Assembly (NCBI GenBank): GCA_028274465.1
Contig: CM051458.1
Location: 77,396,085-77,460,084, forward strand
Source of the DNA: Plantago ovata
Taxonomy: Eukaryota; Streptophyta; Magnoliopsida; Lamiales; Plantaginaceae
Reading direction: 5' to 3'
Length of the DNA stretch: 64,000 bases
The notes beneath the pieces are model-generated. The model had not been told where the DNA came from. It ran no database searches and saw nothing but the letters and a program-made list of their open reading frames with translations. The position numbers and the translations under genes are program-made. How positions within the stretch are numbered: the first letter of the stretch is position 1; each line of letters begins with the position of its first letter. This document shows, in pieces, positions 44,875 through 54,557 of the stretch.

Positions 44875-45144
44875 ATTCAAGAGTGACCAGTCGATGACAT
44901 CCCTTGGATCGACAAGCCGTTGTTGACATAGCTTGCAGAAGACTCCAAGGTCTTCGAAGTACTCAACCTCCTTGTGCTCACAGGGGAGAGGAGTAGGAGA
45001 CTTGGGAGGAGGTGGAGGAAATGCCTCTTCCATAGCTTCCTCAATTTCAGCCCATATCTCGGGCTGAACTTGTGTTGGGGGAGAAGGTGGGGGAGGGGGA
45101 TGTGGGGGTGTTTCTTCAAATCTGGATTTGTTAGGGTTTTCCAT
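44875..45144 (-). pseudogene. Disrupted small gene, 5' piece (Pro-rich, CxxC)
   Basis: Starts MENPNKSRFEE at 45144, with a Pro-rich stretch, then CEHKEVEYFEDLGVFCKLC, which holds a CEH and a CKLC pair that could bind zinc. It runs into the Copia-C LTR at 44874. The original frame continues at 34591 with an acidic tail, for about 107 residues in total. I do not recognise the family. It lies within the inferred CACTA, so it may be a second CACTA gene or captured host sequence. The promoter is also broken: Copia-B inserted 36-40 bases upstream of the ATG. Confidence 0.6.
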
Positions 45145-45179
45145 ATTTGTGTGAGAATATGTTAAAATTAGGTGACTTC

Positions 45180-45184
45180 TTATA
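45180..45184. repeat. Copia-B target-site duplication, left copy
   Basis: TTATA, identical to 63238-63242. On the minus strand it reads TATAA, at about -40 from the ATG of the small gene. Confidence 0.92.
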
Positions 45185-46868
45185 TGTTGGTCCCTTTAAA
45201 CAATAAGAAAAGACTAGAGGGGGGGTGAATAGTCTTTTCAAACTTTTGTCATTTAAAACTTTCTCAGCAAGTACTTATTACTTTTCAGTAATGAGGTTGC
45301 TGATACTTAACTTTCTCAGCAAGCGTAAGTTACTTTACAGTAACTTGGTTTGCTGATACTTAAAATCAGAGAGCGGAAGTCTTTGAAACAATAAGTGCTT
45401 TTTCAGCAAGTAAAGTGTTTCAGCAAGTGATGTGAGTGACTGTGTACAAACAGATATAATTTGCTGAAAGCTTAATGCAGTAAGTAAATCACACAAACGC
45501 TTTTAGAGTGGTATCTGAGAGTGGCGTAATCTCCCAACTAATCCACTTTGTCCTTTCTAGGACTGAATCCACTAAGATATGATTGAGGTTCCTTACAATC
45601 TCCTATCTAAAGCGATTCAATAGAAACCAAAGCACACTTGCTTTGTCTCCAACCTAAACTAGAGAACTCAACCTTGTTCTCCACCAAACTTGGTACTTTT
45701 AATCAGCAAAAGCTTGCTCGATTAAGTTCCCCCTGAATATCACGCCTGAAAGGGTGTATTTTCAGTTAGAGAGTTTTGGGGTGAGATAACTTAATTATAA
45801 CTTATTCAGTTACAACAAGTAATCTAAGAAACACAACTTGGAATACTTTGCAGTAAACAAGTTTGATTGTTTCTGGTGTCAAGACTTGTTTTTGTTCGAA
45901 AGAAAGAACACTTAACTAATTCCTTAGTTGAGTTTGTTCTACTTTTTCACAAGTAGCTTTTTCAAGCTTTAAGTCTTGGAACGGATCAATGGCAGTGAGA
46001 GTGTTTGAAGGTTTGTGAATTTTAAGCACAAGTGAGAGTTTGATCACGTTGTTGACACCCTTCAACTCTTTGCCGGATGACCTCTATTTATAGTGCAAGT
46101 AAGGAGCCGTTTGAATTTCAAATCCTAAGGCTTTTGTTCCTTAACATGTCACTATCTTGCTTTTGTACTTTCAGCAGCAACCTTTGTTTGTCTTCTAGTC
46201 TTCATGTCCTTCGCGTGTAAGCTTTGCATTAAATGCACTTTTGAATAGAATTCAAACAGTAACATTGGAGCGCAAAATCAAGTACATTCAGCAAGAGGTC
46301 ACATATGTTTATCAGCAAGTGTTTATTCTCAGTTTCAGCAAGCACAACCTACTCTGTCTTTCAGATTTTCACTTATGCAATGCTGTTGCTGAAAAATTCA
46401 CTTTCTGAGCAACACGTGCCTTACCAGTCTTCAGCAATCTTCAAGTCTTCAAGTCTTCAAGTCTTCAGATCTTCAAAAGTCTTCAAGATTCTGACTGGTT
46501 TCTTATTTGCTTCAATAATTTGTTTGTAATAAACAAAATACATCTTCAGCAAATTGCTTCAATAGGTCATTTTCTTTTCAGAAAATAAGATACATCAAAG
46601 CTAAGCATCAATAAGATATTTTCTTTTCAGAAAATAAAATACATCATACGCAAATGTGTCAATAGATTAATTTCTTCACAGAAATTAAAGTACGTCATCC
46701 ACAAAAGAAATAACTTATCTAACACCTATCTAAGTCATCAGCAAACGTTCCTCTTTTACAATGTCCTTTAAAAATTCTAAAATCCTATGGACCTTAAGAG
46801 TACTAGTTACTGGACTGTTCTTAATTTAGCATGGTTAATTGCTCATCAAAATTACAAGTTTCCTAACA
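45185..46868 (-). repeat. Copia-B 3' LTR
   Basis: TGTTGGTCCC to CCTAACA. I count 16 CAGCAA/TTGCTG words in 1.68 kb. A CTTCAAGT microrepeat lies near 46440. Confidence 0.95.
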
Positions 46869-47131
46869 AATTTCCCCCTTTTTGATGTTAGCAATCCATG
46901 GCTAAATTAATTGTTACCCTTTTAGAGGTTTCTGATGTTGAATAAATCAGATGATTAATGCAAGCATACTTGAATTAATAAACAGTAAGCATAAGTAAGT
47001 TGCATAATCAAAAACCAATAAGAGTCAAAAAGAATTCATTGCTGAAAGTTATCATTCATAAGTTTACAAGAAAGCATAGATAACAGAGAATCAGCAAACA
47101 AAAACTTTTAACAAGAAACTATTGTTGGGAC
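46869..47131 (-). other. Copia-B polypurine tract and 3' noncoding region
   Basis: On the minus strand CATCAAAAAGGGGGAAATT abuts the 3' LTR (46869-46887). The rest separates it from the accessory frame stop. Confidence 0.8.
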
Positions 47132-48643
47132 TTAAACTCTTCCAGAGGATTTTCTCAAAATCTCTCTTACACTCTTCTCAGCAAGAGTAGTGAATTCAAC
47201 ACAATCCTTCTCGTAGTTTTCCAGTAACCTACGGACTTGTAGTTGAAGAATTCTTGCATTTTTGCAGGCAGTATGATGATGCTTTTCAGCATTCATTTCC
47301 ATGTAGTTAACAACCCACAAATGCATGCCCCAATTGCTGGCATGGAGAAGCTGTGTATCTGAAATGTTTCTCGGATGAATCTTTCTTAACCAGAGAAGAT
47401 CTTCTTCTTGATCCTGCGCAGTAAGATAGAAGTACTCATAAGGAATCAGTCCAAGTTTCTTCTTAGGTTTCTTTGTTACCGGGTCAGCATAGTAAGCGAT
47501 GCCAGGTGGTTTTATCAAATCTGGTTCTTGTCTAAATGTTTTACCAATGGCAACTCTTCTTACATGGACCTCAAGATTCAACCATTTCCCAGCAATATTT
47601 CTTGGGAGGGATTCTTCCCTTTGCTTCTTTTGGACCTTGAGTTCAATCCATTTGAACATCTGATTCAAACAGGCTGTAGGAAAGAACTCATTTACCAACA
47701 AATCTTCCAGCTTTAGGATCCAGCAACCATGAATGTTTCTGATCACATTCTGAGTGGTTTCATCATTGCTGGTCTTTGTATATTCAATGCCGGAGCCAAT
47801 AGCAATGTTGGCCAGCCTTTTCTCTTCCTGTCTTTGCCTTCTTCTTCTTGATTTAGCATTGTCTTGATCTCTTGCTGAAGAGTCAGACGAGAAATGCCTT
47901 GAGTGGCCAGACGGAGTTATGGCTGTTAAGGGTCTAGCTCTTATGGCTTGAGCTATTGTTTGATTGTCATCACCTTCTTCATCATCTTCATTCAGATTGT
48001 GATGACTTTCATTGTGACAGAAATCTTGAGTTTCAGCAGCGGTTTTTCTCTTTTTGGTACTTGCTGAATTTAACTCAGTTTCTGCTTGTCTTTTAGAACT
48101 TTGCTCTCTTTCAGCAAGAGGTTCTAGTGGAAGTGGCACATCAGCAGCAGGAGTAGGAGGGGTTTGATTACTTTTTCTAGTCTTCTTTTCCCCCTTAGAC
48201 ATGGATTGCAACATCGGAGTGATGTGCAGAGAATAAAACTCATTGCAATTTTCAGCAAGAGTGTTGAGACTGTTATATTTCATGATGATTTCTTGTTGGT
48301 CAGAGTTCATTGTTGCTAACTCTTTTTGAATATTCATCATGTTCTCTTCATGTCTTTTCTCTGTTGCGGCCTTCTCATCCATAATATTCTGAGCTTTGAC
48401 GAGAGCAGTCTTTGCAAGTCTGAGCGCCTGACTTACATCTTCTTCATAGCTCTTGTGATAAAGACTTATGTCTCTCTGAGCTATTGTCAAAGTTGTAGTG
48501 CGTCTCAGCACTGTAGCCAGTATTTTTCCAATGTCAAGTGGGCTCTCAGCAAGCAATGCCTCATCTTCAGCTTTGCAGGCATCATGGACTTTCTTTAGTG
48601 CGAGAATTCTGGGAGTAAACTCCTCAACTCTTGGGAACGGCAC
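47132..48643 (-). CDS. Copia-B accessory (env-like) region, C-terminal part
   Basis: A 503-codon open frame that seems to continue the accessory protein after a stop and frame change at 48643-48655. It has no ATG at its head (GTG only). It shows heptad-like helices (ILATVLRRTTTLTIAQRDIS, EKRHEENMMNIQKELATMN), a basic RSRRRRQRQEEKR stretch that could be a nuclear signal, and a conserved-looking C-terminal block (WILKLEDLLVNEFFPTACLN, LGLIPYEYFYLTAQDQEED). I see no membrane segment or signal peptide, so 'env-like' is positional only. Function unknown. Confidence 0.6.
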   Translation of the reverse strand: MPFPRVEEFTPRILALKKVHDACKAEDEALLAESPLDIGKILATVLRRTTTLTIAQRDISLYHKSYEEDVSQALRLAKTALVKAQNIMDEKAATEKRHEENMMNIQKELATMNSDQQEIIMKYNSLNTLAENCNEFYSLHITPMLQSMSKGEKKTRKSNQTPPTPAADVPLPLEPLAEREQSSKRQAETELNSASTKKRKTAAETQDFCHNESHHNLNEDDEEGDDNQTIAQAIRARPLTAITPSGHSRHFSSDSSARDQDNAKSRRRRQRQEEKRLANIAIGSGIEYTKTSNDETTQNVIRNIHGCWILKLEDLLVNEFFPTACLNQMFKWIELKVQKKQREESLPRNIAGKWLNLEVHVRRVAIGKTFRQEPDLIKPPGIAYYADPVTKKPKKKLGLIPYEYFYLTAQDQEEDLLWLRKIHPRNISDTQLLHASNWGMHLWVVNYMEMNAEKHHHTACKNARILQLQVRRLLENYEKDCVEFTTLAEKSVREILRKSSGRV

Positions 48644-48654
48644 TAAATGTGGTG

Positions 48655-51486
48655 TTAAAAATGAACCTTAATCTCAGAAGCAAACTGATCATCACGCGTC
48701 AGCAATTCGGCTCTTAGTCCATCGTCTAAATCATCGATGTAATCAGGAGGAGGAATCTGAACGACTTTTGGGTCTCTTTTGGATTGTTCATCATCATTTT
48801 CTGACAAGTCGTCATCATCCTCAGATTCATCAAGTTGAGCGACTTTGGAGCCTTTGTCAGGAGCTTCACTTCCTTTTTGTTGAGTGGTTGCTGATGGCAA
48901 CGCTTCAGACTCAACGACTGGAGTTTCACCAGTAGATAGTTGTTTCAATTGAGTTTGGGGCTCAATTACTGGAGTTTCGCCAGTAGTTAGTTTTAATTGA
49001 GTAGTTGCTGAAGGCAACGTTTGAGACTCAATAACTGGAGTTGCGCCAGTAGTAGGTGGAAGGGATAGAACTTCCTTCGATTTTGGTCTTGAAGATTCAC
49101 CAATTTCCAGATCCTGCGTATGCCTTGCATGGATCACGAGACTATTTTGTAAAGATCGTTGGTAATCTTCATCTTCTTCATCCTCATCTTCAAGGTTTTC
49201 TTCAGTAACCTTGGCATCAGAAACTGGACTCTTGCCATTTTTCAAGGCAGCCCTTTTTCTGGCGTATTCTTCTTCAGTATCAGCACCTTGTACAGGTGCT
49301 TGATTTTCAGCAGCAGCAGGAGGAGGTTGAGATTCTTGCTGAGATTGTTGTTGATCAGCTTGCTGATTGTCAGAGGGATTAGTTTCAGCAGCTGTCAACT
49401 TTAATCCACCAGCACCAGGACTTGGACCTTGATTGTCATCATCTTCATCCTTTTTGTCCTTAGAATCTTTTCCTTCATCATCACTGGGATCAGTGGGAAT
49501 GTTCTCATCTTCTTCTTCTTCTTCATCATCAGTCAAGATGACTAGCTCAACGTGCTTATACAAAGCAACACTTGTCACTTCCTCTTCCTCAGTTAGTTTG
49601 TGGGGATCAGCCACCACAGGAACAAAGGAGCCTTTGAGCATCACAGCTTGTTCAGCTGGAGAGGCACTCTTAAATTTGGCCTTCATATTCTCTCTGATTT
49701 GAGCAATCAGATTTGAACTCATTTGCTGAGAATATGTCATTTCGTCAGGAAGTATGGAGTGGACAAATGTTTCGAGCTTCAGCAGTGAAGATCTCTTTTT
49801 CTCATTTGAGAGATGAAGGTGAAGATCTGAGAAGTCCATTCTTCTATATCTTTGCCAGTTGCTGACGGACTTAGCAACTCTAGACAAAGTTGTCCTCTTG
49901 AAGCTCAAGTAAAGTTCTTCAAAACTTACTTGCTGATCTTCAGTGATGAGTACCACTTCAGTGGTCTCCTTTTGAGCCTGAAAAAGAATTTTATTTAGAT
50001 CAGGATTGGTTTGGAGAATTGTTTTAGAGTTTAAAACTGAAACATGATTTACCTGCTGAGAGTCAGCAAGCTCATGTAGTACAATTTCCATTCCTTGAGG
50101 AGCTGGGGTAGCATCCTCCATTTGTTCATCCTGAAATAAATTAAAATTAGACACAAGTACTAAGCTGTCAAACTTAGTTTTTATACCAAAATTATTAACT
50201 ACCTGCTGAGCGGGGAGTGTTGGTTCTGGTGCAGAGGCTTCAGCAACCATCTGACTTGCATCTTGAGAAGTCTGTAGAGATAGTATAATATTAGCAAAAG
50301 AATAAGTTTCAGAATTTGAAGTTTTACTGATGGTTGAATTAACTACCTGCTGAGGAAGGACAGGTTGTGGCTCAGTCCTTTCAGCATTAACAGTTTCTTC
50401 AGTTTCTTGGACTGTTTCTTCAGCAGACTTCTGATTTTGCTCTAACTGAGAAAGCTGTGCGGTTTCAGCAATCTCCCTTGTCTCTGAATTGACAAGTTGA
50501 GCAGAAGCAACTTGACCTTTAAGCTCACTGCTTGTCATGAAGAGATCAATTGACTTGTTGGATGATTCTTCAATTTCCAACTCCATTTGTTTGCTTAAAT
50601 CTTCCAGTACAAGCTGGACTTTGTCAATTGAAGTCTTGGGTGAACTTCGGCCAGTATTCTCAGCATCAAGAGATGCGTCTTTGAAGGATGCTTCTTGAGT
50701 TTCAGCAACTTCAGGAACTGGTACCATTGCTATCTCAGCAACTGGTCCATCAGCAAGCTGGGTTTCAGCAACTTGATGAGTTGCTTGTTCAGCAACCATC
50801 TGTTCAGCAGCATCAGCAAGCGCCGCTCTTTGCAGATCAGCAGCAATGTCGCTTACTGGTTCCATGGTTGGATCATCTAGATTCTCTACAATGTAGATAT
50901 CTGGAACTTGGGCAGGAATTTCATTTCCACTGCCTTGTGATCTATTCTCAGTAGAGTTATCAACGTTAAGTTGATTGTTGAAGGCTTCCGCAAACACTTC
51001 AACATTGCTGATGTATGTTTCAGTGATTATTTCAGCAACATCTACTGGCAAATGCGTTTCAGCATTTGTCTGGGAATTGTCTGAGGGGTCTTGGACATTA
51101 GGGACTGACTGAGAAGCCAGTGTCTTCTTTATTTTGTTACTTGTCCGTTTCCTCTTAGGTACGGGATTTGCTGATGACGCTGCAGTCTGAGTGTCATCAT
51201 CAGCTTTCCTCTTTCTTCTTTTAGATTTCTCCAGTTTCCCAGAGTCATCTATTGTTGCATTTTCAGCAACGGCTGTTGTACACGTACCTTGTTGATTTTC
51301 TACAGCAGTTTCATTTGTGTTACCACCTCCAACAGCAGTTTCATCTCTAAGTTGCTGAGTGGTAACATCTGCAGCTGTTGTATACCTTTCTTGCTGGCTT
51401 GTGCTGACAACACTTGCAGTTGTTGTCTTCTGGATTTCTTCCAGCAATCTTAGGTACATTCTGCTTGTAGAAAGACCTTCCCACAT
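48655..51486 (-). CDS. Copia-B accessory (env-like) region, central part with exitron-like intervals
   Basis: A 943-codon frame of mostly low-complexity Gln/Glu/Ala/Thr sequence: VAE repeats, a KRRKRKADDD basic patch near residue 90, several acidic runs and a repeated TGETPV(I/V)E motif near the C terminus. Three intervals inside it look like plant introns but keep the frame open (listed separately). It overlaps the upstream frame (51347-52423) by 140 bases in another phase; the coding switch is probably near 51480-51540 by frameshift or an unrecognised intron. SIRE-type elements are known to carry an ORF here. I cannot assign an activity. Confidence 0.65.
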   Translation of the reverse strand: MWEGLSTSRMYLRLLEEIQKTTTASVVSTSQQERYTTAADVTTQQLRDETAVGGGNTNETAVENQQGTCTTAVAENATIDDSGKLEKSKRRKRKADDDTQTAASSANPVPKRKRTSNKIKKTLASQSVPNVQDPSDNSQTNAETHLPVDVAEIITETYISNVEVFAEAFNNQLNVDNSTENRSQGSGNEIPAQVPDIYIVENLDDPTMEPVSDIAADLQRAALADAAEQMVAEQATHQVAETQLADGPVAEIAMVPVPEVAETQEASFKDASLDAENTGRSSPKTSIDKVQLVLEDLSKQMELEIEESSNKSIDLFMTSSELKGQVASAQLVNSETREIAETAQLSQLEQNQKSAEETVQETEETVNAERTEPQPVLPQQVVNSTISKTSNSETYSFANIILSLQTSQDASQMVAEASAPEPTLPAQQVVNNFGIKTKFDSLVLVSNFNLFQDEQMEDATPAPQGMEIVLHELADSQQVNHVSVLNSKTILQTNPDLNKILFQAQKETTEVVLITEDQQVSFEELYLSFKRTTLSRVAKSVSNWQRYRRMDFSDLHLHLSNEKKRSSLLKLETFVHSILPDEMTYSQQMSSNLIAQIRENMKAKFKSASPAEQAVMLKGSFVPVVADPHKLTEEEEVTSVALYKHVELVILTDDEEEEEDENIPTDPSDDEGKDSKDKKDEDDDNQGPSPGAGGLKLTAAETNPSDNQQADQQQSQQESQPPPAAAENQAPVQGADTEEEYARKRAALKNGKSPVSDAKVTEENLEDEDEEDEDYQRSLQNSLVIHARHTQDLEIGESSRPKSKEVLSLPPTTGATPVIESQTLPSATTQLKLTTGETPVIEPQTQLKQLSTGETPVVESEALPSATTQQKGSEAPDKGSKVAQLDESEDDDDLSENDDEQSKRDPKVVQIPPPDYIDDLDDGLRAELLTRDDQFASEIKVHF
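49978..50052 (-). other. Exitron-like interval 3 (75 nt)
   Basis: Minus strand: donor CAGCAG/GTAAATC, acceptor ATTCTTTTTCAG/GCTC. Phase 0, 25 codons, no stop, AT-rich, with TCTAAAT as a possible branch site. Confidence 0.6.
50131..50202 (-). other. Exitron-like interval 2 (72 nt)
   Basis: Minus strand: donor CAGCAG/GTAGTTAA, acceptor TTTATTTCAG/GATG. Phase 0, 24 codons, no stop, AT-rich, possible branch site TCTAATT. Confidence 0.6.
50272..50346 (-). other. Exitron-like interval 1 (75 nt)
   Basis: Minus strand: donor CAGCAG/GTAGTTAA, acceptor CTATCTCTACAG/ACTT. Phase 0, 25 codons, no stop, AT-rich, with branch-like TGCTAATAT 25-30 nt before the acceptor. Confidence 0.6.
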
Positions 51487-52423
51487 TGCACACAGATTTC
51501 TTGATTGGCAATGGGTTTCTTAGCTGAATCCTGAAATGTTCAAGGATATAGCATATCTTGATTCCATACATAACTGGAAAAGAAGGTGAGACCTTGTTGT
51601 CTTCTACCTTTACCTTAAACTTAGTAACACAATCAACAAGCCTGTTGAAAATGTACTTAGCCCAGTTAAGTTCCGATTTATTCTCATGGATATGCATCAG
51701 CAATGGCCATCTTCTCAGGCCTACTTGGTCAATTCCTCCGACTTGGGAGTCAAGAACTTTAATCAGTAGCAGAGCTACTAGACCAAGTGAAGGACAGAGA
51801 TGCTTTCTGTTAACGTGCTTTGTCCAAGTCACGGGAGCTATCTCGCCTTTCTTCATTTTTGCATTTCTGACGTCATTGTAGAAAGCTTCAATTTCTTCGT
51901 CAGTGGCAGTGACGTCGTCTTCAGTTCCATTGGTTGGAATCTGAAAAATCTCCGCTAAATCAGTCCATTTCAGGACGATTTGCGTGTTCTGAATATAAGT
52001 AAGGATCACTTTTTCAGTGACTCCATTACTGTCTGTAAGGGACTGGATTTCTGCATTGTTGTAGAACTCCATAGTATCAATCATGCTCACTTGCTTAGTG
52101 CGAGCAGAGATAAAGTTCATGAGGCCTTGCTGCTTGATGAACTCAAGCGCCTCTTCATTTTGGTCATCAAGTTCTTGTTCATAAAAGTACCTAATGTACT
52201 TTTCTTTTGCAAATGCTCCCCATTGCATCAACATCTCACACTTTGCAGTGTCAAGATATGACGGAGGCATAGGTTTTTCAGTGATTCGGTCGTTTTTCAA
52301 CACAACTTTCGTTGTGTTTTGGGTCAGAGAAGTCACCGGAGCAGTCACCGGAGCAATGCCTGTTTCAGCACTGTCAACCTTTGACGATTTTGAGGACTTA
52401 GATGACTGTCTCTTGGGAGCCAT
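51347..52423 (-). CDS. Copia-B accessory (env-like) region, N-terminal domain
   Basis: Starts MAPKRQSSKSSKSSKVDS at ATG 52423 with a basic Ser/Lys tail. It then has a folded domain resembling the Pfam 'putative plant transposon protein' family (Transposase_32, PF20167): FISARTKQVSMIDTMEFYNN, VLKWTDLAEIFQIPTNG, later CPSLGLVALLLIKVLDSQVG and LNWAKYIFNRLVDCV before FPVMYGIKICYIL. Family recognition is by pattern from memory, so moderate. That family is often annotated next to plant Copia and Gypsy elements and has no proven activity. A TATATAAAG box lies 133-141 bases upstream. Confidence 0.6.
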   Translation of the reverse strand: MAPKRQSSKSSKSSKVDSAETGIAPVTAPVTSLTQNTTKVVLKNDRITEKPMPPSYLDTAKCEMLMQWGAFAKEKYIRYFYEQELDDQNEEALEFIKQQGLMNFISARTKQVSMIDTMEFYNNAEIQSLTDSNGVTEKVILTYIQNTQIVLKWTDLAEIFQIPTNGTEDDVTATDEEIEAFYNDVRNAKMKKGEIAPVTWTKHVNRKHLCPSLGLVALLLIKVLDSQVGGIDQVGLRRWPLLMHIHENKSELNWAKYIFNRLVDCVTKFKVKVEDNKVSPSFPVMYGIKICYILEHFRIQLRNPLPIKKSVCNVGRSFYKQNVPKIAGRNPEDNNCKCCQHKPARKVYNSCRCYHSAT

Positions 52424-53330
52424 TTCTTTATATAGAGCAAGAAATTGTACGAAAAAGATAGTTTGTTTTTTGATCGGAGGTACAGTAGTTTCAGGCTAGA
52501 AATTGCAGAGAAAGGAAATGTGAGTTAAAGAATTTTGTCATTTCTCTAACTCCTTCTTTATATAGTGTCTCTGGTGTGTGAGAAACTCAATCGATTTGAG
52601 TTCTCAGCAAGGGTAAAACAGAGAAACACTGGAAATAGTGGAGCCTTTGCATTGAATGCGTAGTGGCCCACTAACTAAAACCGTCAGAGCACTCTCTCTC
52701 TTTGTTTTGTTAGCCGTTAGATTAATAACCCCTTTTAATCAATGGCCACGATTGAATTTCATGTCATGATTTATTGCGAGTTTATCTGTGCCAGCTTAAC
52801 GTCACAAATTGATTTTACCGAGTAATAAGGGATAGATTGCTTGCTGAAATAGACAAGAATCTTTTCAGCGAGTTTGAGTTAACAATCTAGCTTCTTGCTG
52901 AAAGTTCCCCCTTACTTAGATATCTCATATTTTCTAATTTTAGAAGATATTTCTGATTTTCCGTATCAGTAAATTCTTTTGCATTTTGAGACATCCTTTG
53001 GTAAAATCTGAGAGATGAGATTTTGCTCTTTTTCTGAATTCCCGTTTCAGAAAATTCCTTTGATACTTGAATACCTGTTTCAGTATCTTTTGATTGTCTA
53101 AGTACCCGTCTCAGCAATCCTTAAGTTCTTTCACTTACTGAGTTCCTGTCTCAGCAAGTGATCAAGTTTCCTAACAAATACCTGTTTTGAAGGAATTATT
53201 TGTTGAATGCCTGTTTCAGCAATCATGTTGTGACTTATCATTTCTTAGAAGAAATCAGTGACTTGGTCTTTTGGACATGAATACTTTGGCTTGCTGAATA
53301 CCTGTTTCAGCATTCTGCCAAGTGTATCAT
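52424..53330 (-). promoter_or_regulatory. Spacer between pol and the accessory gene, with internal promoter-like box and repeats
   Basis: No gene. Contains the minus-strand TATATAAAG at 52556-52564, with a second TATATAAAG right before the ATG at about 52427-52435. From 52960 to 53315 the word ACCTGTTTCAG or close variants (CCCGTTTCAG, CCTGTCTCAG) recurs eight or so times at 20-60-bp spacing. Confidence 0.5.
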
Positions 53331-54457
53331 TTATTGAGGTAGTTCAATCAATCTAAGGTTATACCTTAACATTGCGAACCTATTATCCGGTAGGGGCTTG
53401 GTAAAGATGTCAGCAAGCTGATCTTCAGTACCTACTTTCACAACCTCAATATCACCTTTTTTCCACATGATCTCTAATGAAATGATGTCTAATATCAATG
53501 TGCTTGGTCCTAGAGTGAAACTTAGGATTTTGCGTAATTGCAATAGCACTTGTATTATCACAGAAGATTGGTGTTTTCTTTGCAGAAATACCATAATCTC
53601 TTAATTGTTGCTGAATCCATAGGATTTGAGCTGTGCAACAACCAGCTGCAATGTATTCAGATTCTGTAGATGAATTGGCGACACACGTTTGCTTCTTGCT
53701 GAACCAAGATATTAATCTAGTACCCAAAAACTGACAAGTTCCAGAGGTACTTTTTATATCAAGAGTTGATCCACCATGATCAGCATCAGAATAGCCAACC
53801 AATTCAAGTCCAGAATCTTTTGGATACCATAATCCAACATTGATTGTACCTTTAACATATTTCAGTATTTTAATTGCCTTTTTGTAGTGTGATTCTTTTG
53901 GATCCGATTGGAATCTTGCACACACACAAACAACATACTGAATGTCAGGTCTACTTGCTGTTAAATACAACAAGGAACCAATGAGCTTCCTATACTTGTG
54001 TTCTTCACACTTTTGTCCTCTTTAGTATAGCCCAATTTGGTACCAACACTCATAGGGATCTTTTCAGGTTTTTCAATCCTCTTTGATCCTAAACTTTATG
54101 AGCATTTCTTTCGCATACTTTGCTTGATTTATGAATATTCCATCTTTGAGTTGCTTGACTTGCAACCCTAGGAAATAATTCAATTTTCCCATCATACTCA
54201 TTTCAAACTTATTTGTCATGAGTTTGGCAAAATCCTCACAAAGATGCTTGTCCTTAGATCCAAAAATATGTCATCCACATAAATTTTGAACTAAGATTAT
54301 TTACCATCATGGTTCATGGTAAAAAGTTTTGTCAACTTCACCTTTCTTGAAACCATTTCCATCAAGAACTTAGCTAAGGTATCATAAGATGCTCTTGGTG
54401 CTTGCTTTAGACCATATACAGCCTTCTGAAGCTTATATACCATCTTGGTTTCTGAGG
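53331..54457 (-). pseudogene. Copia-B RT/RNase H, left contig copy (assembly duplicate)
   Basis: RNase H ([19 protein letters not shown], then [11 protein letters not shown] and the ADIFTKPL end) and the C-terminal part of RT, duplicated almost base for base at 55626-56752. Frames shift at about 53460 and repeatedly above 53975 through single-base indels, several in homopolymers. I read it as the unpolished right end of the left contig, not a second gene. Confidence 0.8.
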
Positions 54458-54557
54458 NNNNNNNNNNNNNNNNNNNNNNNNNNNNNNNNNNNNNNNNNNN
54501 NNNNNNNNNNNNNNNNNNNNNNNNNNNNNNNNNNNNNNNNNNNNNNNNNNNNNNNNN
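54458..54557. other. Assembly gap, 100 N
   Basis: Exactly 100 unknown bases, a conventional scaffold gap of unspecified length. Confidence 0.99.

Noticed and set aside
46305..46529. 74-codon frame, identical at 62674-62898
   Set aside because: It lies in both LTRs of Copia-B; identity is due to the LTR pair, and there is no supporting motif.
48630..48660. Short intron joining the accessory frames at 48643-48655
   Set aside because: A GTTCATTTTT...ATTTAG interval of about 24 nt would restore reading but is too short for a plant spliceosomal intron; a frame or stop change is more likely.
53331..54457. A genuine second RT/RNase H gene in Copia-B (tandem pol)
   Set aside because: It is the same locus as 55626-56752, placed on the other side of a 100-N gap with indel-rich ends; contig overlap explains it better.
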